A stretch of DNA of 64,000 bases from the NCBI RefSeq assembly GCF_030817215.1, contig NZ_JAUSZA010000001.1, positions 5,740,501 to 5,804,500 of the forward strand, written 5' to 3'. The notes under the pieces are model-generated. The model was not told the DNA's origin. It did not search any database and worked only from the letters and a program-made list of their open reading frames with translations. How positions within the stretch are numbered: the stretch's first letter is position 1; each line of letters begins with the position of its first letter. Position numbers and translations under genes: made by a program. The stretch is from Paenibacillus sp. V4I3. GTDB taxonomy: Bacteria; Bacillota; Bacilli; Paenibacillales; NBRC-103111. Below, in pieces: positions 32,769 through 42,067 of this stretch.

Positions 32769-35702
32769 CTATTTCTCCTCTCCCAGCTTCACAGCTTGAT
32801 GAACGCGCAGCCTTCTAATGTGTAAGAACAGCAGCAGCGCCCCTGTTATCATCATGAAAGCAACTACGAAATATAGCTGATAGGTGTCTTTGGAATCGAA
32901 AACAACTCGGAACGGCGGCACCTGCGTCTTCACATTCTGGGAAGTTTGAAGGAAAGGCAGGAAGAAATAACTCGTTAATTTACCAATTCCGATGCCAAGC
33001 GCGATGGACAATCCAGCCGTAAATCCTTGCTCGAGGAGCAGCATACCGGTCAATTGTCTGCGGGAAAGCCCCATGGCGCGAAGCACCCCAAACTGTACAA
33101 CTCTGCTAGATAAATTAAAGAACCAATACAGCATATAACCGATTAAGGACACGATCACAGAGACAAGAAAGCCCAGGCTAAGAATACCAAAGACGCCGCC
33201 TCTTGCTGGAAGCTTCTTCTGAATAATGAGCTCGTTACGAACATCCTTCACGGAAGCTAGCTCAATCCCTTTGGCCTGCAAGGCTGTAACAATCGGTGCA
33301 ACTTTAGCGTCCGGTTTCATTTTGAGCCATACTTCATAAGGAGTAATAGGTGCCTGATCGTATATATAATCCAAATTTGCAATGAAAAATGGTGTCTGAT
33401 CCGGATATTGACTCGGCCAATACGGCAGGATACCAACAATCACGAATTCCACGGGCTGCTGCCCAATGGTAATCGAAAGCAGGTCTCCCGCTTTAAGCGC
33501 ATATTTGCTTGCATAATTCGCAGGTATGATGACAGCTTGCTCATAGCTTCCTAGTAAATTCAGGTATTGATTCGGATGTGCTGGGAATAAATCGGGCCGG
33601 AACCACGCTACTTTAGCAAAATCGGCATTATCGATCCCCATGATCATTCCCTGGCCGGTTGATTTACCAGAAACAACGACGTTTCCTTTCATCTGCAAAA
33701 CTCTGGCTGCAGCCTGAACGCCCTCTAGATCACGGAACATTTGGAAAGGCGGTTCGACGTAACGAATCATGGAGGGTGTCTCCTCTCCAGGTTTCGGGCC
33801 ACCTTGACCTTGGCCTCCACCCGCACCGGAGCCACCGCTGCCGCTGCCACCGTTATTACCTCCGGCACCAGATGTCCCGCCTCCCGGAGCTCCGCCGCCG
33901 CTTTTCCCTGCGTTCGGATCTTTCGGCAGGTCGTCCGAGAAACCTTCCCATACGGTTTGCAGCACAACATCGGTACCGTATTGATACAAGATCCGCTCCG
34001 TCGAGTTCAGATCAATCGTTCGTGCAGCCGAAGAATTGTACACACCGAGGCCGAGCGTAAGAATGAGCAGCAGCATGAGCGGGTAGTAGGCTTTGGCTGA
34101 GCGGGAAAGCTGAACAAGCGTCAAAAATAGCGGCACGGGCAGGAATTTCCGTCCAAGCCAGCCGAACAATCGCAGCAGCCATGGAAAGATGCGAAGAAAG
34201 AAAAGTCCTAGCGCGAAGATCGAAAGTGCTGGAACGAAAAACAACAGCGGATGCACCTGTAGTTGATCGGTCGTTAGCCCTGTTTGTACGGATAATACTT
34301 GGCGTTGATCAAACAAGTAGAAGCCGTAGCCAACAAGTCCTAACAATACAATATCGATGAACCACCGCTGCCATAGTGGCGAACGGTCTGACCTTGCGAG
34401 CTGCTGCTTATAATTGACGATCGAAGATCTTGCGAAAAGGACAGCTGGAATCACACTGGCAAGAATTGCAATCAGAACAGCGAGTCCGCCGTAGAGCATC
34501 GCCTCATTTGTAAAGCTAACAGGAATCGATTTACGATCAACGAACGTTAGAAATCCACTGGAAGAGCCGATACTTTTCGCCATGAACCAGCCCATGAAGG
34601 GTCCAATCAACAGCGCAATCGCCCCAAGCAATAAACCTTCCAGAAAGTATATGCCTACAATTTGCTTCGTACTGCCTCCACGGCTTCGCAAGATGGCAAT
34701 CACACCACGCTGTCGATCAAGCGATTGTCTGGCATTCATCACAATGTAATAGAAAACCATCGCAATCATCGGGGCCGCTAATGTGAATAATAAAATCTGC
34801 ATCTGTAAGCTTTGGGCTTTAAATTCAGAAAGAATTGGCTTAAACGAAACATCTACCTTTGTATTCTTGAGTTTTTGGAACAAATTGATATCCAGACGCT
34901 CCAAACGGTTCTCAAGTGGCGATAATTGACTGGTTTGGATGTTCCGCAGATCGAATGCATAATACCAATTGGCGAGTTGAAGCGGAATCTTCTTCTCCGT
35001 CAACAAGGTCTTCATGAAAACATCATCATGAATAATAAGTGCGTTTACTAACCCTTCTAAGCCTTGAAACCAATAAGGACTCGTTTCATTTTTAGGTTTG
35101 AAGGAACCAACGATCTTCACTTTTAACAATTGACTGCCGCCGCTACCTGCAACCGAATAACTGAATACGTCCCCGACATGCAGATCGTTTCGAAACAAAG
35201 CTTCTTCTAAGACCACAGCTTCCAATATGCCATTCTGCACTTGCCCAGAAGCCATCTGGCCGATTGACCATTCAACCTGATCGGTTAGTCCGCTTAACGT
35301 CGTTAGTGTCATTTGTCGACGTTTACTTGGGTCTGCTTTTGTCCCATCTGTGGGAGTTAGCTGCGCTCCTTTGATGGTATAGCTTCTTGCATAGGTCTGT
35401 AATGGGAAACCAACATCTTTCGGAATTTCATCTTGTATATACACATTGACGTCTTTGAGTTCTTCCAACCCTGCACGTTCTGTCCCAACAGCTTGATAGC
35501 GCATGAGCAGTGAGCCTGCTGGAAGTCCCTCGCTCTTTTCTTCTAACGATTTGGCGACAACTCGCTTCAGCGACCCATCGGCATACATCGGAATGCTCGT
35601 GGTGAAAGCAACAGCCATCACTAGTCCAAGCAAGGTGCTGAGCGTTAGCCAGCGGGTATTCCACATTTTCCGAAATAAAAACCGCAGCATCGGCATGGAC
35701 AT
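32769..35702 (-). CDS. Large FtsX/MacB-type ABC permease
   Basis: A 977-residue permease with TM1 at about 17-38 (LTLSTLLGLVMAVAFTTSIP), a large external domain to about 300, a TM cluster at about 300-450 and 480-560, a second external domain and three C-terminal TMs with FGVLRAMGLSRRQLTGML, the FtsX signature loop. A Gly/Ser-rich linker of about 45 residues lies near 600-645, followed by PSMIRYVEPPF. The start overlaps the adaptor stop as TAATG. The duplicated FtsX layout means one chain could supply both halves of the permease. Confidence 0.9.
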   Translation of the reverse strand: MSMPMLRFLFRKMWNTRWLTLSTLLGLVMAVAFTTSIPMYADGSLKRVVAKSLEEKSEGLPAGSLLMRYQAVGTERAGLEELKDVNVYIQDEIPKDVGFPLQTYARSYTIKGAQLTPTDGTKADPSKRRQMTLTTLSGLTDQVEWSIGQMASGQVQNGILEAVVLEEALFRNDLHVGDVFSYSVAGSGGSQLLKVKIVGSFKPKNETSPYWFQGLEGLVNALIIHDDVFMKTLLTEKKIPLQLANWYYAFDLRNIQTSQLSPLENRLERLDINLFQKLKNTKVDVSFKPILSEFKAQSLQMQILLFTLAAPMIAMVFYYIVMNARQSLDRQRGVIAILRSRGGSTKQIVGIYFLEGLLLGAIALLIGPFMGWFMAKSIGSSSGFLTFVDRKSIPVSFTNEAMLYGGLAVLIAILASVIPAVLFARSSIVNYKQQLARSDRSPLWQRWFIDIVLLGLVGYGFYLFDQRQVLSVQTGLTTDQLQVHPLLFFVPALSIFALGLFFLRIFPWLLRLFGWLGRKFLPVPLFLTLVQLSRSAKAYYPLMLLLILTLGLGVYNSSAARTIDLNSTERILYQYGTDVVLQTVWEGFSDDLPKDPNAGKSGGGAPGGGTSGAGGNNGGSGSGGSGAGGGQGQGGPKPGEETPSMIRYVEPPFQMFRDLEGVQAAARVLQMKGNVVVSGKSTGQGMIMGIDNADFAKVAWFRPDLFPAHPNQYLNLLGSYEQAVIIPANYASKYALKAGDLLSITIGQQPVEFVIVGILPYWPSQYPDQTPFFIANLDYIYDQAPITPYEVWLKMKPDAKVAPIVTALQAKGIELASVKDVRNELIIQKKLPARGGVFGILSLGFLVSVIVSLIGYMLYWFFNLSSRVVQFGVLRAMGLSRRQLTGMLLLEQGFTAGLSIALGIGIGKLTSYFFLPFLQTSQNVKTQVPPFRVVFDSKDTYQLYFVVAFMMITGALLLFLHIRRLRVHQAVKLGEEK

Positions 35703-36802
35703 TAGCGACCCACTACTTTCTGTCCAGCTGTGAGACCTTTTACAATCTCCACATCCGTTGACGTCTGCTGACCGATTTCCACGTCCACTTCCTTCTTATT
35801 TCCTTGATTATCAATGACTTGGACATAATTCCGACCCGAGTACGAGCGAAGTGCAGCCTGAGGGATCGTCGTGGCGTTTTCTTTTCTTTGTGTAATAATC
35901 GTGACACTGAGCGGTGTTCCTCGATTCAGCCCTTTCGGAAACTCACTAAGCTGAACGACCAAATAATTATCGATCGTATCCTGCTCACCTTGTTGTCCTT
36001 GACCAGGAAACCCGCCGTTATTATTGTTGTTCCCAGCTTGCGGGTTCGGAAGCTGCTTCACTTTCCCTTTGTGCTGGCCGGCCGAATTAATATCCACCTG
36101 CACGTCCATGCCAATGGCTACTTTCTTCGCATCATCTGCACTAATACTAGCGGCCACAGTTAGCTCATTCAAATCGGCGAGAGTCGCAACGGATTCTCCG
36201 GTCTTCACAGTATCGCCTTTCTTGGCTGTTACTGTGACGATGGTTCCGCTGAACGGAGCGAGCAACTGCGCTTTGCCAACTTGTGTTTCAAGCTTGGTCA
36301 GTTCTTCACGCTTCAACTCAAAATCAATCTTTGCCTGCTCGATTTGCTCAGGCGACATTTCATCCGCTTTACGTAGTGTTTCGATCATCGTAAGCTCATC
36401 CTTACGTGTTTGAAGCTTCTTTCGCTTCAAATCGCTCGCCATATCCGATACGTCAAGCTCCGCGATCTGCTGCCCTTTTTCGACGGAATCCCCATTCTTC
36501 ACAAGAATGGCACTGATCCGTTTGGCGGACATATCTTCGGAGAAAAACAATTTCTCTTCTTGCAAAGCCATTAAGCGCCCACTCCCTCTCACTTTCGTTT
36601 CAAGGGTTTCCGTTTTCACCGTATATTCAGGCTTTTTGGAAAGTTTAGGTGGATTAATCGTCGGAAGCGATTCTTCTTCCTGCTCCTGAGGCAAAAGCGA
36701 ACACCCAGAAGCAAATAGTAATGTCGAACATACAAGCAGTGCAGCTAAAGGCTTCATCGTCCAATTACGTGACGAATCTTCCGTCCACCATTTCGTAAAC
36801 AT
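35702..36802 (-). CDS. HlyD/MacA-type adaptor lipoprotein
   Basis: ATG 36800-36802 with GGAGG at 9 nt is chosen over the longer frame from 36832; about 366 residues. A basic n-region and MKPLAALLVCSTLLFASGC form a lipoprotein signal. It has a split lipoyl domain (MALQEEKLFFSEDM, and LLAPFSGTIVTVTAKKGDTV), a coiled-coil hairpin (about 125-165), a barrel domain and an Asn/Gly/Gln-rich insertion. It should bridge the FtsX permease to the exterior. It overlaps the upstream ATPase gene by 38 bp. Confidence 0.9.
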   Translation of the reverse strand: MFTKWWTEDSSRNWTMKPLAALLVCSTLLFASGCSLLPQEQEEESLPTINPPKLSKKPEYTVKTETLETKVRGSGRLMALQEEKLFFSEDMSAKRISAILVKNGDSVEKGQQIAELDVSDMASDLKRKKLQTRKDELTMIETLRKADEMSPEQIEQAKIDFELKREELTKLETQVGKAQLLAPFSGTIVTVTAKKGDTVKTGESVATLADLNELTVAASISADDAKKVAIGMDVQVDINSAGQHKGKVKQLPNPQAGNNNNNGGFPGQGQQGEQDTIDNYLVVQLSEFPKGLNRGTPLSVTIITQRKENATTIPQAALRSYSGRNYVQVIDNQGNKKEVDVEIGQQTSTDVEIVKGLTAGQKVVGR

Positions 36803-37535
36803 GATCGGCAACCTCCAAAATTGTAGGGTCATGTGTTGTCATACATATCGTGACTTGCTCTGCTTTCATGATGCTGCGGAAAACGGACATAATCTGCGCA
36901 CCCATCTGAGAATCTAGCTCAGCAGTAGGCTCATCCGCCAAAATAAGGGAAGGCCGATGCGCAATCGCCTTTGCAATCGCGACACGCTGCTGCTCACCAC
37001 CGGAAAGCTCATAAGGACGATGGTGCATCCGCTTGCCAAGCCCAACGAGTTCCAGGCAATGCTTCACTCGCTCTTTCCACTGGGAACGCGGAATCCCCGC
37101 CATTCGCAGCGCTAGCTCCACATTTTCCCAAGCAGACAACAAGGGCATTAACGCATAGGATTGAAAGATAAAACCAATTTCCTTGCGACGTATCAACGTC
37201 CGTTCATCGTCACTGCTGAGATGAAAGGCATGCTTTTGAAACAAAATCTCCCCCTCATTCGGCTGATCGAGCCCCCCAATTAAATTAAGCAGCGTTGTTT
37301 TCCCAGAGCCGGATCGGCCTTTGAGCATGACAAGCTGCAGCGGTTTGAGCTCCATCTCAATTCCTTTCAGTACCTCTAACTTCTGGCCTCCAACTTGAAA
37401 GGAGCGGTGCACACCACTAACCGTTAATAACGGTGAATGTAGTAGGCTGAGACGAGAGGAATGTTCATCAGACTGCGGCTCCTCATCGATAGCCAAAGCG
37501 TCAATTGCGCTTCTTTTACGAAACCAGCTTGCCAT
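36765..37535 (-). CDS. ABC transporter ATPase (MacB/LolD type)
   Basis: ATG at 37533-37535 with AAAGGAAG is preferred to the frame start at 37589; about 256 residues. Motifs are Walker A GRSGSGKTT, Q-loop FIFQSYALMP, signature LSGGEQQR, Walker B LILADEP and switch THD. The N-terminal 45 residues (MASWFRKRSAIDALAIDEEP) are an extra charged leader. It is the first gene of an operon with an adaptor, a permease, a second ATPase, a binding protein and a secreted protein. Two different ATPases for one permease suggests a heterodimeric motor or two activities. Confidence 0.92.
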   Translation of the reverse strand: MASWFRKRSAIDALAIDEEPQSDEHSSRLSLLHSPLLTVSGVHRSFQVGGQKLEVLKGIEMELKPLQLVMLKGRSGSGKTTLLNLIGGLDQPNEGEILFQKHAFHLSSDDERTLIRRKEIGFIFQSYALMPLLSAWENVELALRMAGIPRSQWKERVKHCLELVGLGKRMHHRPYELSGGEQQRVAIAKAIAHRPSLILADEPTAELDSQMGAQIMSVFRSIMKAEQVTICMTTHDPTILEVADHVYEMVDGRFVT

Positions 37536-37570
37536 TTGGTATGTCTTCCTTTCATTTCCAAACTGTATGT

Positions 37571-37599
37571 ATGATAAAATAGACGGCACATCTTTCCAA
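37571..37599 (-). promoter_or_regulatory. Promoter of the MacAB-like operon
   Basis: On the - strand TTGGAA (37594-37599) and TATCAT (37571-37576) are 17 bp apart. The start of transcription would be near 37565, about 30 nt before the ATPase ATG. Confidence 0.6.
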
Positions 37600-37880
37600 A
37601 AGGTTTCATGAAACTGAAAATTTGCTGAAAGCTTTTAAGCGATAATCCCGTTTGTATGAATCTATTAAAATATACTATGAAATGGAAAATACATCCATAC
37701 AACGAATTGCCTATTTTTATACATACCAATCACCCCATCTACATTATTTCCGGAAATCTCAAAAACCCCACTTCTTCATTCTCAGTTTCCTCCTTCCATT
37801 CATACATATAGAATAGGGGAAACTGTTAAAAGAAGAAGTAGGGTAAACATAAATTTTTCATTAAATGATCGGCACAATAG
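37600..37880. other. Gene-free stretch between two operons
   Basis: About 280 AT-rich bp between the export operon promoter and the end of the kinase gene. A near-direct repetition of TAGGGGAAAC/TAGGGTAAAC-like words occurs at 37814-37850. I saw no gene, clear terminator or RNA. Confidence 0.5.
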
Positions 37881-38990
37881 TTAACCGAGTCCTTCGGATG
37901 CCATTTCTTGCGGGAAACGGACTTCAAAAAGCGTACGAATTAAACTGCTTTGGGCTGTAATTGTACCTTGATGCTGCTCTACAATATTCTTCGCAATGGA
38001 CAAACCAAGGCCAGTGCTCCCCTCGCGATGAGTTCGCGCTTTATCGCCGGTAAAAAACATATCGAAGATATGCGGCAGCTCTTCCGGGGGAATACAATCC
38101 CCATAATTGACCACTTGAATTGCCACATCTTCTGCTTCAATATGGCAATTAATATCAATAAACTGGCCATCTTTTCCATATCGAATGGCATTCGTCAGCA
38201 GATTTTCAAATACACGTGCCAACAGCTCACCGTCACCCCAAACAGTCAAGTATGGAGTCACATTCAATCGAGTTGTTACGTTATTTTTCTCAAAAACAGG
38301 GTATAATTCCTCGTTTAATTGAATGAGAAGCTCGCTTATTTCGATTGGTTTTTTTTCAATGGTAAGCTTTCCATAGTTCATTCGAGTGATTTCGAATAGT
38401 TCGTCAATGAGCTTTTCTAAACGTTGAGACTTGGTAAAAGCAATGCTCGTATAGTGCTTGATTTGTTCTGCAGTCAATTGACCGTTCTGAAGAATGAAAT
38501 CCAAATAACCTAAAACGGAAGTCAGCGGCGTACGCAAATCATGAGCCAAATTCAAGACCAATTGTTCCTTACTGTTTTCTGCAAAGTCCCCTCTCTCCAA
38601 TGCTTGCTGCAATTTTTCGCTTGCCAGATTGATGTCTCTCGCAATATCCCCGAACTCATCATTGGATGGAATACGTATACGACTGTTAAAGTCGCCATTC
38701 GCAAGCTGATTAATTCCGCTGGATATTTCATGAAAATAAGCCGCATATCTTTTGGTGAGGAGAAAGAAAAACAAAATCGAGAGAGGAATGAAAATAAGCA
38801 AAAAGAAGTTAATATCCCCAATATCTCTAATAAAATAACGTACTTTAGTTAATGGATTTTCCATCTTTGTCGAATAATAAAAGAGTTGGAGAGCTTTATA
38901 GAGCATATAGGTAATAGCAGCGGAAAAAAACATGCTTAAACCAAAGTACTGAATCATTTTAAATCGAAAGCTTCGGATCATTTCAGCCAT
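37881..38990 (-). CDS. VanS-like sensor histidine kinase
   Basis: A 369-residue membrane kinase with TM1 (about 12-34), a short extracellular loop, TM2 (FFLLIFIPLSILFFFLL, about 60-78) and a HAMP linker. The H-box is NLAHDLRTPLTSVLGYLDFI, with the phosphoacceptor His about 148. The N-box is VFENLLTNAIRYG, followed by a G1/F/G2 set ending STGLGLSIAK. The small sensor loop is like VanS of the vanB-independent, membrane-sensing group. It overlaps the response regulator by 8 bp. Signal and exact targets unknown; the adjacent vanY/vanZ-like genes suggest cell-wall stress or glycopeptides. Confidence 0.9.
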   Translation of the reverse strand: MAEMIRSFRFKMIQYFGLSMFFSAAITYMLYKALQLFYYSTKMENPLTKVRYFIRDIGDINFFLLIFIPLSILFFFLLTKRYAAYFHEISSGINQLANGDFNSRIRIPSNDEFGDIARDINLASEKLQQALERGDFAENSKEQLVLNLAHDLRTPLTSVLGYLDFILQNGQLTAEQIKHYTSIAFTKSQRLEKLIDELFEITRMNYGKLTIEKKPIEISELLIQLNEELYPVFEKNNVTTRLNVTPYLTVWGDGELLARVFENLLTNAIRYGKDGQFIDINCHIEAEDVAIQVVNYGDCIPPEELPHIFDMFFTGDKARTHREGSTGLGLSIAKNIVEQHQGTITAQSSLIRTLFEVRFPQEMASEGLG

Positions 38991-39678
38991 TGAATGTATA
39001 TCCCACCCCCCAAACTGTTTTAATCAGTTTATTTTTATGATCGTCTTCTCCAAGCTTTTTACGTAAGGTACGAATATGTACCATGACCGTATTGCTGCCT
39101 TCATAATAAGCATCGCCCCAGACCTGTTGAAAGATATTTTCCGCGCTATAAACTTTCTTAGGACTACTGGCTAACAGATACAAAATATCAAACTCTTTTG
39201 GAGTTAGTTCAATAGGCTTGCCATAAACGAATACGGTTCGTTCTTCGGGATAGATGACCAGTCCGCCTGCCTCCAAAGTAAGCTTGCCCGCTTGCTTTGG
39301 TTGATTAAACTGTGTGGAACGCCTCAGCTGAGCATTCACGCGAGCAACCAATTCCATCGGGTTGAACGGTTTGGTTACATAATCATCCGCTCCGCTTACC
39401 AGTCCTGTAATCTTATCAAGGTCCGTCGTTTTGGCGCTTAAAAAAATGATAGGCAAATGATACTGAGCTCGAATTCGCCTTGTTGCTTCATAGCCATTCA
39501 GTATAGGCATCATAATATCTAAAATCGCCAAATCAATGGAATAGGTTTGAATAGCTGAAATAGCTTCCTGCCCATTAGCTACTTTCACGCAGCGGTAACC
39601 CTCTTTTTCTAAATACAACTCAATCAGATCAGCGATTTCCGCCTCATCATCCGCTATCAGAATTGTGATCGACTTCAT
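38983..39678 (-). CDS. VanR-like response regulator (OmpR family)
   Basis: ATG 39678 with AGGGGTGG is preferred over GTG 39687; about 231 residues. The receiver has the acidic pair in LIADDE, the phosphoacceptor in LAILDIMMP and the Lys in DDYVTKPF. A C-terminal winged helix follows (ELTPKEFDILYLLASSP, VMVHIRTLRKKLG, WGVGYTF). It pairs with the overlapping kinase gene and should control the vanYZ-like genes upstream or other wall genes. Confidence 0.93.
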   Translation of the reverse strand: MKSITILIADDEAEIADLIELYLEKEGYRCVKVANGQEAISAIQTYSIDLAILDIMMPILNGYEATRRIRAQYHLPIIFLSAKTTDLDKITGLVSGADDYVTKPFNPMELVARVNAQLRRSTQFNQPKQAGKLTLEAGGLVIYPEERTVFVYGKPIELTPKEFDILYLLASSPKKVYSAENIFQQVWGDAYYEGSNTVMVHIRTLRKKLGEDDHKNKLIKTVWGVGYTFNG

Positions 39679-39719
39679 TCGTTCCACCCCTGTATGACCT
39701 TAATATTGTTTTTATTGTA

Positions 39720-40250
39720 TCAGATGGAGCTACCTCTTGCTTGGTTAGCACTTGATGTAGAAACTGTAGAAACTAACATAGCGAATAATTTAAAAATAAT
39801 GAAACCGATCAAGCCCCCGCTTGAATTTAGTATGAGATCATCTACATCATAACGTCCAATAGAGAAAAAAGCCTGCGCTAATTCCAAGATTAGACTTAAA
39901 CCTAATGAAAAAATGAACGCGTCTATCCATGATACTTTTTTGTTTCTTAACATTAAACCAAGAAGAATTCCGTACGGCATGAATATCGCAAAATTCCCAA
40001 CCAGGTTAATTAGACCATGACTCGAGATATCATGAATGGTTCTGGATATTTCTTTAAAGGGAATCAGATTACCTTTTTGAATCTGCCTGCTCATATGATC
40101 CGTGTTCCCCAGACTTATCTTAAGCTGATGCCAGAGAAATGTCATGTCGATTGAGCTGAACTTAAATAGAATAATTTTGAATAAAGTGTACACATAGAGG
40201 GTAAACAGCACTTGAATTGTAATATCTTTCAACATTATTTTATGTTTCAT
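39720..40250 (-). CDS. VanZ-family membrane protein
   Basis: A 176-residue protein with four to five predicted membrane helices. The pattern NLVGNFAIFMPYGILLGLML followed by a loop and SLGLSLILELAQAFFSIGRY, then DVDDLILNSSGGLIGF, is the VanZ signature. VanZ proteins raise resistance to teicoplanin in some hosts. The gene sits between vanY-like and vanR-like genes, 32 bp before the latter. Confidence 0.92.
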   Translation of the reverse strand: MKHKIMLKDITIQVLFTLYVYTLFKIILFKFSSIDMTFLWHQLKISLGNTDHMSRQIQKGNLIPFKEISRTIHDISSHGLINLVGNFAIFMPYGILLGLMLRNKKVSWIDAFIFSLGLSLILELAQAFFSIGRYDVDDLILNSSGGLIGFIIFKLFAMLVSTVSTSSANQARGSSI

Positions 40251-40287
40251 ACGCCATTCCCACCTTCTTGAGACTCATAAGCCCTGA

Positions 40288-41145
40288 TCATGGATACATG
40301 GTCACAATGATACCGTCCATATTGTTGCCTGATATCTGATAGCGACCATTTGCTGGCACAAGGATAGTTGTGTTTTTGGAGACAGGATAATAAGAGATTT
40401 GATAGGTTTGGTGATCTACAATAGTCGTAATGGTCTTCTTTTCTTTCAAGAAATCCAAGTATTCTTCCAGGACAAAATTCTTTTCCTGCATAATTGAGCT
40501 ATGCGGCAAACCAACATAGCGAAAATGCCAGGGTTCAGATTGAATACCTGTGATGGCAGTTTTGTCAGCCGGATAACGCAAGATAAACCCGTATCTCCAT
40601 GCGTTTTTTTTCAGCCACTTCCCTTCAGGTGCTTGACTCATCTCCGCTTGCGTAGATCCAATATCAAGCGATAAACCTAAATTATGTTCGCTATAGCCTG
40701 CTGGTAACGCATAATCAGCACCCATTTGTTTATAGAGCTGGTTTTGTTCTTTATTGTCCCGATAACCGCTGCTGATTAAAAATCGATTAACCCCATCATT
40801 TGCTGCGGCCCCAATCATTTTTGAGAATTTTTGCACCAAGCTCGGCGACAACCGAATCGTATTATCCATCACAATGAATCCATTCACCAATTCCTTATGC
40901 TTAAACAGATTCACCGCTTCGGACTCTTCACCACCGGTAGGTACAGGATGGTCCTTATTGACCAATAACAAATTACCTTTATAAATCTGATCTTTTGTTA
41001 CTTTAATCTCGTTCATTTGAGGAGTCACCTCTTGAGCTTGATTGTTTTCTTCCGGTGGTTTCTCGTTAACGACTTTCAGTTTGTGTTGAGCAGCGCCATA
41101 GCCGAGCAGTATAAGTATAACAAGCCAAAAAAACCACTTCTTCAT
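40288..41145 (-). CDS. VanY-type D,D-carboxypeptidase
   Basis: A 285-residue protein with an N-terminal membrane anchor (WFFWLVILILLGYGAA) and a peptidase M15B domain. Zinc-site motifs are ISSGYRDNKEQNQLY, SEHNLGLSLDIG and EPWHFRYVG, which supply the His, Asp and His ligands. It should cut the terminal D-Ala from peptidoglycan stems outside the cell. ATG follows AGGAGG. First gene of the vanY-Z-R-S-like string. Confidence 0.93.
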   Translation of the reverse strand: MKKWFFWLVILILLGYGAAQHKLKVVNEKPPEENNQAQEVTPQMNEIKVTKDQIYKGNLLLVNKDHPVPTGGEESEAVNLFKHKELVNGFIVMDNTIRLSPSLVQKFSKMIGAAANDGVNRFLISSGYRDNKEQNQLYKQMGADYALPAGYSEHNLGLSLDIGSTQAEMSQAPEGKWLKKNAWRYGFILRYPADKTAITGIQSEPWHFRYVGLPHSSIMQEKNFVLEEYLDFLKEKKTITTIVDHQTYQISYYPVSKNTTILVPANGRYQISGNNMDGIIVTMYP

Positions 41146-41254
41146 CCTTAGTTCCTCCTAACCATTCATTCAATCCTAGGATAAAGAAAACTAATGAAAA
41201 AGAAATGGGGTTAAAAATAAAATTTTTCTTAAGCTTGTACATCACCACCCAAAT

Positions 41255-41296
41255 AGAAAAAGACCGCTCATCGCCACCTTCAGCAATAAACGGTCT
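41255..41296 (-). terminator. Terminator of the nitroreductase gene
   Basis: On the - strand AGACCG (41291-41296) pairs with CGGTCT (41261-41266) around a long loop with further pairing, followed by TTTTTCTATTT. It lies 12 bp after the nitroreductase stop. Confidence 0.75.
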
Positions 41297-41307
41297 CTAT
41301 TTATGTA

Positions 41308-41928
41308 TTAAACATATTTCACAAACTCACCAATCGGTTTACGATAACCGCGCGGCCGCTGGCTGGACGTGTCTTCTTTCCCAATCGTAATTAACATAAC
41401 TGGAACAAAACGCTCCTCTAATTGAAGAGCCTCAATGAGCTTGTCTGCCTCAAAACCGATCATCGGACAAGTATCCCAACCTTGCTCTTTCGCCGTGAGC
41501 ATAAATAACATGGCTGAAAGACTTGCATTCCGAATCGCTTCATCTCGCTTGAACGGCTCTCCCCGTTCTTCATAGAAATGTGTCACTTGCTCTACTTCGG
41601 AATCTAATTCTTGTTTACTAAAGAATCCCAAATGGAAAAGTCCTTCATTTATTCTAGCAGAATCCTTATATGCTTCCAAATCGCCAAGGACCACAATAAC
41701 TGCGGACGAGCTCTGAATTTTGTACTGCTTATAAGACGCATCATACACCTTCTGTTTCATCAAAGGGTCTGTGACAACAACATAATTAGCATGCTGTAAG
41801 TTATAAGCGGATGGGGCAAACTTAACAAGGGAAAAAATTTGCTCTAATTCTTTTTGTGAAATATCGATCCCTTGCGTGAATTTGCTTGCAGATCGTCTAG
41901 ATTTTACAACCGATTCAAAATCATTCAA
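41308..41928 (-). CDS. Nitroreductase family protein
   Basis: A 206-residue FMN-dependent oxidoreductase of the YdgI/YodC type. The N-terminal RRSASKF motif, APSAYNLQHANYVVV and the NASLSAMLFMLTAKEQGWDT segment are the FMN and dimer signatures. It ends with GYRKPIGEFVKYV. It probably reduces quinones or nitro compounds with NAD(P)H. It stands alone with its own terminator. Confidence 0.9.
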   Translation of the reverse strand: MNDFESVVKSRRSASKFTQGIDISQKELEQIFSLVKFAPSAYNLQHANYVVVTDPLMKQKVYDASYKQYKIQSSSAVIVVLGDLEAYKDSARINEGLFHLGFFSKQELDSEVEQVTHFYEERGEPFKRDEAIRNASLSAMLFMLTAKEQGWDTCPMIGFEADKLIEALQLEERFVPVMLITIGKEDTSSQRPRGYRKPIGEFVKYV

Positions 41929-42067
41929 CGTAAAGTCCCCCTAGTAAATATGTTATGTATTAGTACATGCTCAATACTTTATTCTATTAGAGTAAGGACT
42001 TGATAGCAATATGATATGGCTAATTTTTATTACATTTTTCGACATTTCTCTACGATTTCCCTGATTT

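Noticed and set aside
33659..34100. Arginine/histidine-rich + strand ORFs opposite the Gly-rich permease linker
   Set aside because: Caused by the GC-rich Gly/Ser linker sequence read backwards; not protein-like.
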